Both the position numbers and the translations under genes were made by a program. Source: Bradyrhizobium sp. MOS003 (lineage in GTDB: Bacteria > Pseudomonadota > Alphaproteobacteria > Rhizobiales > Xanthobacteraceae). Taken from it: a DNA stretch of 64,000 bases. The notes beneath the pieces were generated by a model. It saw only the letters and a list, made by a program, of their open reading frames with translations. It did not search any database and was not told the DNA's origin. This document shows, one piece after another, positions 43,378-52,281 of this stretch; the stretch's first letter is position 1, and each line of letters starts with the position of its first letter. The stretch is from positions 124,001 to 188,000 of the forward strand of contig NZ_PYFW01000009.1 in NCBI RefSeq assembly GCF_003020125.1, in the 5' to 3' direction.

Positions 43378-43742
43378 TGCGTAGCGGGCTTCAGTACAGA
43401 CGCGGAGCCGAACTGACATGCATTACAGGAATTTGGGCCGACCGCCTCATTCGACGCCCCTTGTGCGGAGTTGACCTGTTGCGGCATGGCTTGCCGAACC
43501 GGCTGGGAACTAGTCTTGGTACGGACTGGATGCGCTCAATCCTCGCGCAGCGTTCATCCAGATTCCTGTCTCGACGGCTATTTTTGCCAGGGCTTACTGG
43601 AGGGATGCGAAATATTTTGGCCTATCGTCGTGAAGCGAACTGACGCCCTCATGAACCGTAAATTAGGCGTCACACCGGCAGATGGGCGCAAACTAACGCT
43701 TCCGATCGCTGATCCTGCAAGGGCCCGTTTGGGGGTATTTTA

Positions 43743-43946
43743 GTGAGTAGTGGAGTTTGCAGCCGCTTGGCTGTTCTGCGTCAAACGGCGATGGAGCTCG
43801 TTAGCTTGCTTGCCCAATTGCACAGGCTACGAGAGCAAGTGCGAAGGGCGGAAGGGCGAAGCCTCGGAGAAAGAGCGAGACTAGGGCCGGCGTCACGGAT
43901 GCGTAGGCCCCGGTTTAGGACGAGTTGCCGCACGCGGATACAATGA
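43743..43946 (+). CDS. Small helical protein, distant member of the RLxEL-QL-LR coiled-coil family
   Basis: 67 codons from a GTG at 43743. The segment AMELVSLLAQLHRLREQVRRAEG parallels the helix of two better-preserved small genes in this window (52938-53123 and 54949-55260). The rest is Arg-rich and low in complexity. No family name is known to me. The weak start and basic tail mean it may be a decayed copy. Confidence 0.4.
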   Translation: MSSGVCSRLAVLRQTAMELVSLLAQLHRLREQVRRAEGRSLGERARLGPASRMRRPRFRTSCRTRIQ

Positions 43947-44671
43947 TGGCGAGCGGCGAGCGTAATTTCAGCGAACTCGAAGACGATCTTTTCACGGATC
44001 GACCTTGAGGCCTCCAATAACCCTTTGGCACGGCTCCAAGCCACCCGAGCGCTCCCCAATGAGGCGTGCGCGCAGCAGAGTTTCAAGGCAGCCGATCCCC
44101 CGTGAAGGCTTTGTGCCAAGAAAAGTGCTGTACTTAAATCCAACGTCTCTTTCCGGCTCTGACCGAGATCATCCTCGAGCGGCATGCTGCGGATCATGTC
44201 CCGCACCCGAGTTGGTTTAAGCTGACTTTTTGCCTGTTTTCGGTTTTGTCAAGCGAAAGGCACATTTCGTTATCGGGTATAATCATAATCAATATGGCGC
44301 AGAACAGAACATTGGGTGAGGGAAAACTAACGGGAGGAGTGGATGGAGACCATACGCTGCTTGCGCGCAATGGCTTCGCTGTGCCGGCAGACTTCTGCGC
44401 GTCATCCTGATCGAAGCTGGAAGCTTCTCGCCGAAGCTGAGTTCTGGAGCCCGCCACTGCGCCGCCTGCTTGGGCCAGGCCAGCACAGATGCGCTCGTGA
44501 TAGTCGCGACGATCGGCGAAGGGATTTGGTGGAGCATTGGACCATCGCCTTCTCAAGCGACCGGCTGCATCGGCCGAAAATTTAATTATTGATATAAAAA
44601 ATTTAATAAAATATAATGTGATTTATTTCGCATATGGATAAATAGAAATTGGGAAACGGATTGACGCATTA
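43947..44671. other. Gene-poor interval
   Basis: About 725 bases. Frames on both strands exist but none has a family motif or ribosome site. A minus-strand frame at 43781-44206 (start MRDMIRSMPLEDDL) is the longest and could be a remnant. The final 90 bases are AT-rich (TTTAATTATTGATATAAAAAATTTAATAAAATATAATG) and probably contain the promoter of the following gene. Confidence 0.45.
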
Positions 44672-46294
44672 ATGTCGCGGATGTGGGCACAAGCGCCGAT
44701 GCAGGCAGGGTCGGGCCTTGGATCGCTCGTTCGCCGCGCAGACGTGTGGATTGCCGTGGATTGTGTTCGTAGCTGTGCGCGCACCTGCGCAACAAGGTTG
44801 GCGTGGGTTGCACCGACTGTCCTGACGGTAATATCGGTATTGACCATGCCTGTGCTCGCGCAGCAGCCAAATCGGCCGGCGAGCTACGCCCATGTCGTGG
44901 CGACGCACTTGCGCGGCGCGACCGGCTCGGGAGGGTGGCGCGCGGCGCAGCTGAAACCATCCGCCGACACGACACCCCTGAAGCTCGCACAAGCCACAAT
45001 CAGCAATAGCGAGCGATCGCGGCAAGTGCTCGCCACAGAACAGGAGAGGATACAGGCCCTCGCTGCTGACCTTCGAACATGCCGCCGGGAGCAGGATACT
45101 GTGCTGGGGCTGTTGCAGCATGCACGCGAGCAATGGAGCAGCGTTGCGGAGGCCACCGAGAATGAAACCGATAAGCTGCAGAAATCGCTCGTGGAGGAGC
45201 GCTTGCACACGCAGCGTCTGGAGCGGGAACTTGTCAAGGCGCGCAACGATCTCGATGTGCAGGCACGGCTAAGCCGCGAAATTGGCACCGAGGGTCGCGA
45301 AACCGAACGCCGGGCACAGAGTGATCCGAGAGAGCTGCAACAAGCTGTCGAGCGGGAGAAAGATTGGGCAAACCGGCTGAAGCAGAATCTGACAGCCGCT
45401 CATCACGACCTGGAGACCCAGTCGGCAGAGGTAACCAGGCAAGCCGCAGAGATCAGTGCAAAAGAGGCAGCGGAGGCTCAGCTACAGGCAAGCCTTCGAC
45501 AGGAGCACGATCGTATCAAACAGCTGGAGGAGACGCTCGCGACGACGCAAATCGAGCTCGACAACCGATCCCAGCAGATCGCGAAGGCAACCGAAGAAAC
45601 GAAGCAGACCAAGCAAATAGCGGAGAATACCTCGGCTAAACTGATGCTATCATTAAGGGAGGAGCACGAAAGAGCAAACGCGCTGGCGCAAGAGCTCTCA
45701 TTGGCGCGTTCCAAGCTGTTCGCGTATGAAGCGCAAGCCGCGGCAACTAATGATCGAGCCGAACAGTCAAAAGAGCAGCTCCGGCGAGAATGCCACCAAA
45801 GCAGCCGAGATGAGCAAGAACTTGCCGCAGCGCGCCCCAATGTCGGACCGTGGCTACCCGCCGAAGTGTCGGGTGAACGCGGAGCCGGCAATTCGCCAAC
45901 AAGGGAACTGCTCCGAACGCTGCTGCTGGGATCGCCGCCGCTGCCCCCGCAATCCGCGCGAGAGCCCGTGGTCACAGCCGATGAGCCGAAGGCGCCATCC
46001 CTGGTTCTCGGGAACGAACAAGCCGCCGAGCTCGTGCGATTGATCGCTCGCTCAACCGGATTGCTTCGACAAGGCGACATTGGGGCGGCACGAGTTGTCC
46101 TGGAGCGTGCTGCTGAATTAGGGAGCGCACCGGCAAGTTTCGCGCTCGCCGAGACGTATGATCCGGGCCTGCTTGCAAAATGGGGCGCGAGCGGAACGCG
46201 CGGCGACACGTCCAAGGCGCGCGAGCTTTACGCGAGAGCAGCAGCCGGAGGGGTCAAGGAGGCAAAGGAGCGGTTCGACGCACTTGGTCATTAG
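44672..46294 (+). CDS. Secreted or membrane-anchored coiled-coil protein with C-terminal Sel1-like region
   Basis: 540 residues. An N-terminal hydrophobic segment, VAPTVLTVISVLTMPVLAQQ, looks like a signal peptide after a long n-region of about 45 residues. Residues of about 105-410 are an almost continuous charged coiled coil (ERLHTQRLERELVKARNDL and similar). The last 100 residues contain GDIGAARVVLERAAELGSA, LAETYDPGLLAKWG and KARELYARAAAGGVKEAKERF, which are Sel1/TPR-type helices. That C-terminal layout recurs in Bradyrhizobium-type proteins of unknown function. A periplasmic scaffolding role is a guess. Confidence 0.72.
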   Translation: MSRMWAQAPMQAGSGLGSLVRRADVWIAVDCVRSCARTCATRLAWVAPTVLTVISVLTMPVLAQQPNRPASYAHVVATHLRGATGSGGWRAAQLKPSADTTPLKLAQATISNSERSRQVLATEQERIQALAADLRTCRREQDTVLGLLQHAREQWSSVAEATENETDKLQKSLVEERLHTQRLERELVKARNDLDVQARLSREIGTEGRETERRAQSDPRELQQAVEREKDWANRLKQNLTAAHHDLETQSAEVTRQAAEISAKEAAEAQLQASLRQEHDRIKQLEETLATTQIELDNRSQQIAKATEETKQTKQIAENTSAKLMLSLREEHERANALAQELSLARSKLFAYEAQAAATNDRAEQSKEQLRRECHQSSRDEQELAAARPNVGPWLPAEVSGERGAGNSPTRELLRTLLLGSPPLPPQSAREPVVTADEPKAPSLVLGNEQAAELVRLIARSTGLLRQGDIGAARVVLERAAELGSAPASFALAETYDPGLLAKWGASGTRGDTSKARELYARAAAGGVKEAKERFDALGH

Positions 46295-46417
46295 CAGCAT
46301 TGGTGCAGACAAATGGTCGTGCGCTGTATCGACTAGTCAAATCGAACTTAAACTTACGTGTCGAAGGAAAAGCGCTGCGGACAAAACAGAATAGACGTTC
46401 CTAAGGGAGCCGGATCG

Positions 46418-47437
46418 ATGAGGCAGCTGGTTGGAATACGCTCTTGGTTTCTCCTCATCGTGATAGCCGCTCCGCTTCTGATCATGAGCTGTTGCTTGGC
46501 AACGGCCCAGCAGACTCAGCGGGCGCGTGCGGATCATTCGAAGCCGGAAATCGCGGCCATGAACGACTGGACTGTTGGAATTGCCGGAGGTCTGCTGGAA
46601 GGAGCTCCCATTAGGCTTGCCGCGGAAATGGCGCGAGTGGCCGATGATGGAACGAACCTCCATGTGCTGCCCATCGTGACTCGGGGCGCAACCGAAAACG
46701 TCAATTCGCTGCTGTATTTGCGGGGAATTGATGCAGCAATCATCAATTCCGACGCACTTGACGAGTACAAGGTCCAAGTGCCGGACATCCAGCGACGAAT
46801 CACCTATGTGCTCAACCTGTTTCCATCAGAACTGCACATATTCGTCAGGCCCGAAATTCAGAGCTTGAGTGATCTGGTCGGAAAGAAGGTCAATTTCAAC
46901 ACACAGGGTACCGCCGCAGCTTATTCGGGCCCGCTGATTTTCAGCCGGCTAGGGATCGAGGTCGATAAGGCATTCATCCCCCACCAGGTTGCGATGGAAC
47001 AAATGCGCAGGGGTGAGCTGGCCGCCGTCGTTTTCATAACATCGAAGCCGGTGGATGCGTTCATACGTGGTCGTTGGGATGTCGGCTTCAAGTTCTTGCC
47101 GGTCCCCTACGAGAGCAAGTTCGAAGACTATTATCTGCCATCCTGGTTGGACGCAGGTGATTACCCGAACTTGATCAGGCAGGGGGAGCGCGTGACAACT
47201 ATTGCCGTCCCAACCGTGCTGGTCGCTTTCAATTGGCCAATCAAATCCAATCGCTTTCATCGTGTGGCGCGCTTTGTTGACCGCCTGTTCTCGCGGATCG
47301 ACAAGCTGCAGGAGCCCGGCTTCGATCCAAAATGGAAGTCGATCAACTTGGCGGCGACAGTCCCTGGCCTGACGCGCTTCCCAGCGGCGCAGGCCTGGCT
47401 CGATCGTCTGCCGCGTTCGAGCCAGGCGGCACAATGA
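46418..47437 (+). CDS. TAXI-family TRAP transporter solute-binding protein
   Basis: 339 residues. Signal peptide around FLLIVIAAPLLIMSCCLATAQQ. The mature protein has TVGIAGGLLEGAPIRLAAEMARV, LPIVTRGATENVNSLLYLRG, SLSDLVGKKVNFNTQGTAA and FIPHQVAMEQMRRGELAA, typical of periplasmic TAXI binding proteins. The start ATG at 46418 has GGGAG ten bases upstream. No TRAP permease (fused 4TM/12TM) is encoded nearby, so it is an orphan. The next gene starts inside its stop (ATGA). Confidence 0.85.
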   Translation: MRQLVGIRSWFLLIVIAAPLLIMSCCLATAQQTQRARADHSKPEIAAMNDWTVGIAGGLLEGAPIRLAAEMARVADDGTNLHVLPIVTRGATENVNSLLYLRGIDAAIINSDALDEYKVQVPDIQRRITYVLNLFPSELHIFVRPEIQSLSDLVGKKVNFNTQGTAAAYSGPLIFSRLGIEVDKAFIPHQVAMEQMRRGELAAVVFITSKPVDAFIRGRWDVGFKFLPVPYESKFEDYYLPSWLDAGDYPNLIRQGERVTTIAVPTVLVAFNWPIKSNRFHRVARFVDRLFSRIDKLQEPGFDPKWKSINLAATVPGLTRFPAAQAWLDRLPRSSQAAQ

Positions 47438-47994
47438 CGTTCACCCTCATCGCTCTCGTCGGGACGCTCGCGATCGCAAATGACTTCGCTCGAGCCAGAG
47501 GCGCCGAGGATTTGATGGCGCCGCTTCGCGTCTCTGATCGGCCCTCAAATGGAGGCTGGGCGTGGATCATTAGCGAAACCACATCGCCAGTTGATTATTC
47601 CTCGATCATCAAGGCTACGCTACCATCTCAAGGGGGCAGTTCCGACGCAGCAATGAGCCTGTCGATACGCTGTCGAGGAGACCTGACCGAAGTGTTGCTT
47701 GAGGGAGCTAGCTTGTCGGGCCGCGGCGGGGACCATATCCTCTCCCTGCGCATCAATGATGATCCACCTTTTCGGGTCTCGACCGTTGCATCGGCGCGCG
47801 GTGTCGCGCTTAAAAGCGATGTTGTTCACCTTTTGCAAACACTCCCTGAACACGGCCAACTTTCGGTGGATGTGTCACGCCGGACGGGGGCCGGCGCCAG
47901 TGCAGTGTTCGTTCTCGATGGTATGGACCGCGTACGTGCAAAAATGGCGGCAACGTGCAAATGGCCAGGCACATACGCAAGGCCCAAGAATTGA
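47434..47994 (+). CDS. Secreted VasI/TagO-like protein
   Basis: 186 residues; the ATG overlaps the upstream stop as ATGA. A short signal peptide (FTLIALVGTLAIANDFARARGA) precedes WAWIISETTSPVDYSSIIKATL, SLSIRCRGDLTEVLLEG, and a C-terminal FVLDGMDRVRAKMAATCKWP. The order W-x5-SP-x-D-s-x-v followed by a Cys-containing strand resembles the VasI/TagO-type family (type VI secretion-associated in some bacteria), but no type VI genes are present here. It was likely co-opted for another periplasmic task, coupled to the TAXI protein. Confidence 0.6.
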   Translation: MTFTLIALVGTLAIANDFARARGAEDLMAPLRVSDRPSNGGWAWIISETTSPVDYSSIIKATLPSQGGSSDAAMSLSIRCRGDLTEVLLEGASLSGRGGDHILSLRINDDPPFRVSTVASARGVALKSDVVHLLQTLPEHGQLSVDVSRRTGAGASAVFVLDGMDRVRAKMAATCKWPGTYARPKN

Positions 47995-48028
47995 TGATGA
48001 ACCCCAACTCGCTTGGAGAAGCAACCTC

Positions 48029-48625
48029 ATGAGCAAATTTTCGCAGACCACCGCCGCAATGAGTGCGACAATCATCTCGCTCCTGGTTGGGCTGTCTAGC
48101 TCTGTGGCACAGCAGGCTGGCCTTATCCCGGCACAGACCAGCGTGACTGCTGCCTCAACGCCCGGCGCGGCAAGAACGCACGCAAATTCATCGGCAAGGA
48201 GCGGAACGCAAAAAAGAACCGAGCTGGCGCGCATCGCACCACCGTCTGCCGCCAAGCAAGAGCACCGCTTGATCCTTCAGGTCAACACAAACGACTCAGC
48301 GTCCATGAACCTTGCATTGAACAATGCACTTAATGTCACGCAATACTACAAGGAGGTTGGCGAAGCGGTGAAGGTTGAGGTGATTACCTTCGGCCCCGGC
48401 CTGCATATGCTCCGCGATGACACGTCGCCGGTGAAAGCGCGAATCGAGGAAATGGCTCTGAGCACGCCGGAAGTATCGTTCAAAGCCTGTGGGAACACGC
48501 AGGAGAAAATGCAAAAGGTCGAAAATAAGGACATTCCGATCGTTGCCCAAGCTCAGGTGGTGAGGTCGGGCGTCGTTAGGGTGATGCAGTTGCAGGAGCA
48601 GGGATGGACCTACGTCAAGCCATGA
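48029..48625 (+). CDS. Periplasmic DsrE/DsrF-like protein
   Basis: 198 residues from ATG 48029. Signal peptide region: MSATIISLLVGLSSSVAQQ. A low-complexity linker precedes the DsrE-like domain: LILQVNTNDSASMNLALNN, VEVITFGPGLHMLRDD, VSFKACGNTQEKMQ (with the conserved cysteine) and VVRSGVVRVMQLQEQGWTYVKP. DsrE/DsrF proteins handle sulfur or bind small ligands; periplasmic members are of unknown role. It is 34 bases after the VasI-like gene and is probably the third gene of the same operon. Confidence 0.8.
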   Translation: MSKFSQTTAAMSATIISLLVGLSSSVAQQAGLIPAQTSVTAASTPGAARTHANSSARSGTQKRTELARIAPPSAAKQEHRLILQVNTNDSASMNLALNNALNVTQYYKEVGEAVKVEVITFGPGLHMLRDDTSPVKARIEEMALSTPEVSFKACGNTQEKMQKVENKDIPIVAQAQVVRSGVVRVMQLQEQGWTYVKP

Positions 48626-49063
48626 AAATGGCGACCAGACAATGCCTATCGAGCGGCTAGGTGCTGGCCTGCGGTCGCGACACCATCCGCGTGGGTCGCC
48701 GCAGCCGTTGCAAATTGAACTGGCCTCGATCGGGGGCATATCTATCGCGCGCTGTTCACCGGACAGCGCCAGACCGACTGTCTGATTAACAGAGCGACTT
48801 CGGGAAAGGGTTTGAGTGAACATCGGTTTGTCTCAGTCACTTGCGAGGTTTGGTAGCAATTTTGCGGGGCAGCCCGCGGCCGCCCATCCTGCTCGGCCGC
48901 CCGCTAAGGTCGATTGGCGAGCTGTGAGGCACGGTGCGATTTACGTCAGTTCTAGTGACCTCTTTTTCGACGGCAATTGATTAAATTTTGCTGGATTTTA
49001 TTTGTTTAACGCTTCAAATTCCCAGACTTAAAGCGAGTCGAATTTTACGTTTGGGGAAGTTGA
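48626..49063. other. Gene-free interval with AT-rich patch
   Basis: 438 bases. No supported gene. The 3' part (about 48978-49030) is AT-rich (TTGATTAAATTTTGCTGGATTTTATTTGTTTAACG) and leads into the next gene with GGGGAAG as ribosome site. The remainder shows nothing recognisable. Confidence 0.45.
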
Positions 49064-49360
49064 ATGGCAAAACTTGACGTTTCCCGTAATAGGTTTCGAG
49101 GATTATTCGCGGTTTATGCGAAAGCTGATCACAAGCACGATGGCGAATATCGTGTGTTGAAGCTGTTTGGATCCGCTGAAGACATTCCCGATCGGCTGCT
49201 ACAGCGATGGTCGCACGAGGCTGATTTGCCCGACGCGGAAACCATCGCCAGTACACGCGAGCCGCGCACCGGCGATATCGTGAATGGTCGTAAACGCTAT
49301 GACCACGCCAGCGACTTTCTCCACGTGCTGTTGAGAGACCTAGAGCTACGGGAACACTGA
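49064..49360 (+). CDS. Small protein of unknown function
   Basis: 98 residues with a good ribosome site (GGGGAAGTTGA before ATG) and an AT-rich promoter-like region. It is charged and soluble: RFRGLFAVYAKADHKHDG, DAETIASTREPRTGDIV and HASDFLHVLLRDLELREH. I recognise no family. The clean start context and the absence of competing frames make it a plausible real gene. Confidence 0.5.
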   Translation: MAKLDVSRNRFRGLFAVYAKADHKHDGEYRVLKLFGSAEDIPDRLLQRWSHEADLPDAETIASTREPRTGDIVNGRKRYDHASDFLHVLLRDLELREH

Positions 49361-49494
49361 AGAAACGTCGCTGCGTCAGGCTCCGCGAGGTCTTGCAAAC
49401 CTCAATGATAATGCCTTTTGCCTCCGCGCCCAATATGCATCAGACTGCTATTCCAATGCCGGCAGCCAGCCAAATTTGCCGACCTAGTGCTCGC

Positions 49495-49644
49495 ATGCCG
49501 GCGTCGATTTACCAGCCATTGCATGAACGGCTGCGAACGGAGAACGGTCAAAGTCTCCGCCTGACCTTTTCAGAAATCAAAGCGATCTTGGGGAAGCCGC
49601 GGGTCTCAATGAAGCACCGCATCGTCGAAATTCTATCGTACTGA
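49495..49644 (+). pseudogene. Truncated DUF7662-like small gene
   Basis: From ATG 49495 the peptide reads IYQPLHERL, SLRLTFSEIKAILGKP, matching the start of the family with Y-x-PL-x2-yL and LTF-x-EIE-x-ILG. The usual continuation (LP-x-SA-x4-WW-x-N) is absent: after ILG the sequence diverges and stops at 49644. This looks like a C-terminally decayed copy, perhaps by a frameshift near 49600. The frame is open upstream to 49393. Confidence 0.4.
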
Positions 49645-49882
49645 CGTTGGACACCAATGATCATATGGAACGGCCTGGCTGCATTGAAGCTTTCCATACC
49701 ATAATGCGGAGCTATCAATCTCGATGCTCGGGACAAACTGCGAGAACAGCCGGCGCAGAATTACGTTGTGACTTCTGGGCCGCAGCAAAACCCACTGCGG
49801 CCCTGTTTCTTGGGCGGAAGCCGCGTGCCGGATGCTCCGGAACGTGGCGAGGAAAGTCTAATGGGAAGGCTGCGCGATGGCC

Positions 49883-50413
49883 TCAGGCCGCATGAGGGTT
49901 GACGATGATGTACCCTCGCAGGGAGCGCGGGTGAATTCGCGTTGCGTGCCCACCTGAGTTGGCATCGTACGCCTTCCAGATGTCACCGGCGATGTGCTGT
50001 TCGAGGACGAAAACGTGTCCACGTCGCGCGGCAACCATTCCCGGTGCTGGAGAGGTGCGGGGAAAGCGCAGCCAATTGGCCGCGAGGTTCAGTTCCGGTA
50101 TCACGCGACCGAACACTCGTATCGCCGCACCACATCCACAGAACGATCGAGGACAACCGGCCGGACGACCGCTGACGATCTCGGTCCTTGAGGCCTCGGA
50201 GCCAGCCACGGACATCCGTAGGCTAACAACAGCACTTCGCTGCAGGCGCGGTGCCGATCTCGTGTATCTCTGCGCTTGCACCAGCGAGGATGAAAAGTCG
50301 CATGGCATAATCACGTTGCATTCAGGTGGCGAAGCGGCGCCCAACGGGCGTGCTTCAGAAGAAATGGATGTCGCAAAAGCGAGCACTAAAGCTACGACTA
50401 TTCGATTTAACAT
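49883..50413 (-). CDS. Secreted protein of unknown function
   Basis: 176 residues. The signal peptide is LNRIVVALVLAFATSISSEARP. The mature part has ECNVIMPCDF, then GCPRSFCGCGAAIRVFG (four cysteines), LNLAANWLRFPRTSPAPG and HVFVLEQHIAGDIWKAYDAN, ending RSLRGYIIVNPH. This layout recurs in rhizobial secreted proteins of unknown function. The conserved Cys cluster and the HV-x-VLE-x-H segment suggest a small folded periplasmic or exported domain, NlpC-like or peptidase-like at most. It stands alone on the minus strand. Confidence 0.68.
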   Translation of the reverse strand: MLNRIVVALVLAFATSISSEARPLGAASPPECNVIMPCDFSSSLVQAQRYTRSAPRLQRSAVVSLRMSVAGSEASRTEIVSGRPAGCPRSFCGCGAAIRVFGRVIPELNLAANWLRFPRTSPAPGMVAARRGHVFVLEQHIAGDIWKAYDANSGGHATRIHPRSLRGYIIVNPHAA

Positions 50414-51099
50414 GCAGGACTCCGGGTTAATAGCCCTGCCCCGGTGCGCAGAAAGCGGCCTGTAATTTGTCGAAATTAAGTTACAAAAACTGAATTAAAT
50501 ACGAACGAATTAAATCCGGGGCGGAATGCTTCGATTTGCCTCAAGTGCTGTTTGTGCGAGCGATCCTTGTTGTTCGTGGATGCCTACGCAATTTCGGCGG
50601 CCCCTCGTGGGGATCGGTGTTATGATACCTGATTGTTGGCCTGTCCTCCAGCTCGCCCCGCCTTGTGGGTGGTGATCGCGCTCGTGCCGATCACGATCGG
50701 GATCGTGAGCGCTTTGGGCCCGTATAAAGTTTGGGGGCAAACGGCCGATGGGTCAGATCGTCTGCATTTCCGAATCGGGCCGCACGCTCTCAACTGGTTT
50801 CAGATTTGCGGGTACACGCGCGCCAGCCATTTCGTCTCTATGCTTCTGCCCTCGCCCCGACGCTGACCTTGTGCTTCGGGGTGGCAGCTGGCGCGTGTCG
50901 GCCGGCCATGACGTTGAGATCACCGCAACGATTCCGCATGGGGAATACGGATGGAGGGCAAGGTCGAGGAACTGAATGCCTTGCGCTAAGCCTTCGACTA
51001 CATCCTGGCGAGGAAGAACGCTGGCCTTGACGCATCGCGATCGAGCGAAGACTGCCCCGCGGCTCCGACCATTGCTGCCTCGAGCTCACCAGCAAGCCT
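50414..51099. other. Gene-free interval
   Basis: About 690 bases. An AT-rich patch at 50470-50515 (GAAATTAAGTTACAAAAACTGAATTAAATACG) lies upstream of the secreted-protein gene on the minus strand. The rest has short overlapping frames on both strands without family signatures. Confidence 0.4.
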
Positions 51100-51561
51100 T
51101 TAGGACTGCGGGTCATCCATTCGCAACACGCCAATCAGGTTCGTGACCAGTTGCTGCACGTGCGGCAGGGCATCGCAGGGTTCGGCGACGTCGAGATCGT
51201 CCACTTGCCAATATAGGACCCGGTCCGCGACGGCCGGAAAGCGGCGTTCAACCATCCATCGATGCTCCGCCTCTTTCAATCCTATGACAATATCTGCTTG
51301 GCGGAAGTCAGCTAAGGTGCACGGCTGCGGAAGTTCATCGGCGCGTCTCGGACTAATTCCCAGTGCTTGCAACGCCTCGAGTGCAAAGCGGGAGATGGAT
51401 CCCGTGTTCTCCGGCGCCCGCCTTTCGGCAGCGCCTCTGGAGAATGCTCGCCAAGGCAAGTCCTCTTGTTCAGCAAGGTGATTGAACAGTTCCTCCGCAA
51501 ACCGGCTGCGGTAATAGTTGCCTGTACAAAGAAAAAGAACCTGCTTGCAGCCATCGGTCAT
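51100..51561 (-). CDS. Low-molecular-weight phosphatase (LMW-PTP/arsenate-reductase fold)
   Basis: 153 residues. The P-loop LFLCTGNYYRSRFAEEL gives the C-x5-R-S catalytic signature. ADIVIGLKEAEHRWM is the conserved middle strand, and VDDLDVAEPCD, near residue 125, probably supplies the general-acid Asp. Such enzymes dephosphorylate tyrosine, for example Wzc-type kinases, or reduce arsenate. Two downstream Cys for arsenate reductase are not evident, so phosphatase is favoured. It is 17 kb from the Wzc-type gene and has no operon partner. Confidence 0.82.
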   Translation of the reverse strand: MTDGCKQVLFLCTGNYYRSRFAEELFNHLAEQEDLPWRAFSRGAAERRAPENTGSISRFALEALQALGISPRRADELPQPCTLADFRQADIVIGLKEAEHRWMVERRFPAVADRVLYWQVDDLDVAEPCDALPHVQQLVTNLIGVLRMDDPQS

Positions 51562-51639
51562 TTCGGGAGGCCAAGGAAACGGTCGAGGAGGCGGCCGTCA
51601 CCGGCGTGAGCTGTCTCAACTGCGCTCAACTCCTCGGCT

Positions 51640-51840
51640 TCAACGATCAACAGCCCGCCTTCCGTAACATCTAGGCGGAACGCGCTTATCCCGCGCAGTC
51701 AAATGCACACCTTTCGCATGCCCCCGATATTCTCCAGGGCGCCCGGTGACGGGCTTGTCATCTCGCAAATGGAGAACAAGACGTCCGGCGTTGTCAATCA
51801 GCATCGTCGCGGAAAAATCCGGGACACGCGGCGAGGTCAT
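51640..51840 (-). pseudogene. Possible NUDIX hydrolase fragment
   Basis: A 66-codon frame with ATMLIDNAGRLVLHLRDDKP, which resembles the first strand of NUDIX domains (deGrvLLqlRddkp), but the Nudix box (G-x5-E-x7-RE-x2-EE) is missing. Probably a remnant. It lies 10 bases downstream of the next minus-strand frame. Low confidence. Confidence 0.25.
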
Positions 51841-51849
51841 AGCTTACCG

Positions 51850-52281
51850 TCAGCTATTCTGACGAACGAGGAATGGCACCAGCTTTTCAAAGATTTCTGT
51901 CCGAAAGCGATCAATCTCCCAACTAAGCGCATCGCTAAACCCCGCGGCATACGCATGGATGGTCGCCCGGTCCGCAGTCACTTTCGTGGCCACGCCATTT
52001 ACGACCAGCGAACCAGTCAGAATCTTTCCGTCCCATTCGACAGCGCGACCACAATCCACCGACATGGCAACTCCAAACACTAACGGGTTGGCCTTATGCA
52101 GCACCGCTTGTTTGTTCGTGCTGCCGCTGATCATCCGCGTCTCGGAAAAGTTCGTGAGGTTCGCGCAAACCAAACCAAGGCACGACTGCGCACCACAGTC
52201 AGTTCCTTCCAACTCTCTCAGTGAATTCCAACGCAGCTGGGGTAACGTCATCGAACTCGACAAAGCAACGACGCAGTTCAT
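51850..52281 (-). CDS. Small protein, possibly DUF1488-like
   Basis: Up to 143 residues; the true start may be internal. The C-terminal half (AVEWDGKILTGSLVVNGVA, VTADRATIHAYAAGFSDAL, EIDRFRTEIFEKLVPFL) resembles the short strand-helix domain of DUF1488 proteins found in rhizobia. The N-terminal half has no recognisable features. Function unknown. Confidence 0.42.
   Translation of the reverse strand: MNCVVALSSSMTLPQLRWNSLRELEGTDCGAQSCLGLVCANLTNFSETRMISGSTNKQAVLHKANPLVFGVAMSVDCGRAVEWDGKILTGSLVVNGVATKVTADRATIHAYAAGFSDALSWEIDRFRTEIFEKLVPFLVRQNS

Noticed and set aside
43781..44206. A 141-codon minus-strand frame.
   Set aside because: No family signature; it overlaps the small coiled-coil frame on the other strand and has unconvincing composition.
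45478..46215. A 245-codon minus-strand frame opposite the coiled-coil/Sel1 gene.
   Set aside because: Ser/Ala/Arg-rich antisense of a coiled-coil gene; no start signal.
47699..48028. Extension of the DsrE-like gene upstream to 47699.
   Set aside because: Overlaps the VasI-like gene; the signal peptide begins at the ATG at 48029.
50633..51030. Several overlapping plus-strand frames before the phosphatase gene.
   Set aside because: None has a family motif or a ribosome site, and they share the same DNA in different frames.
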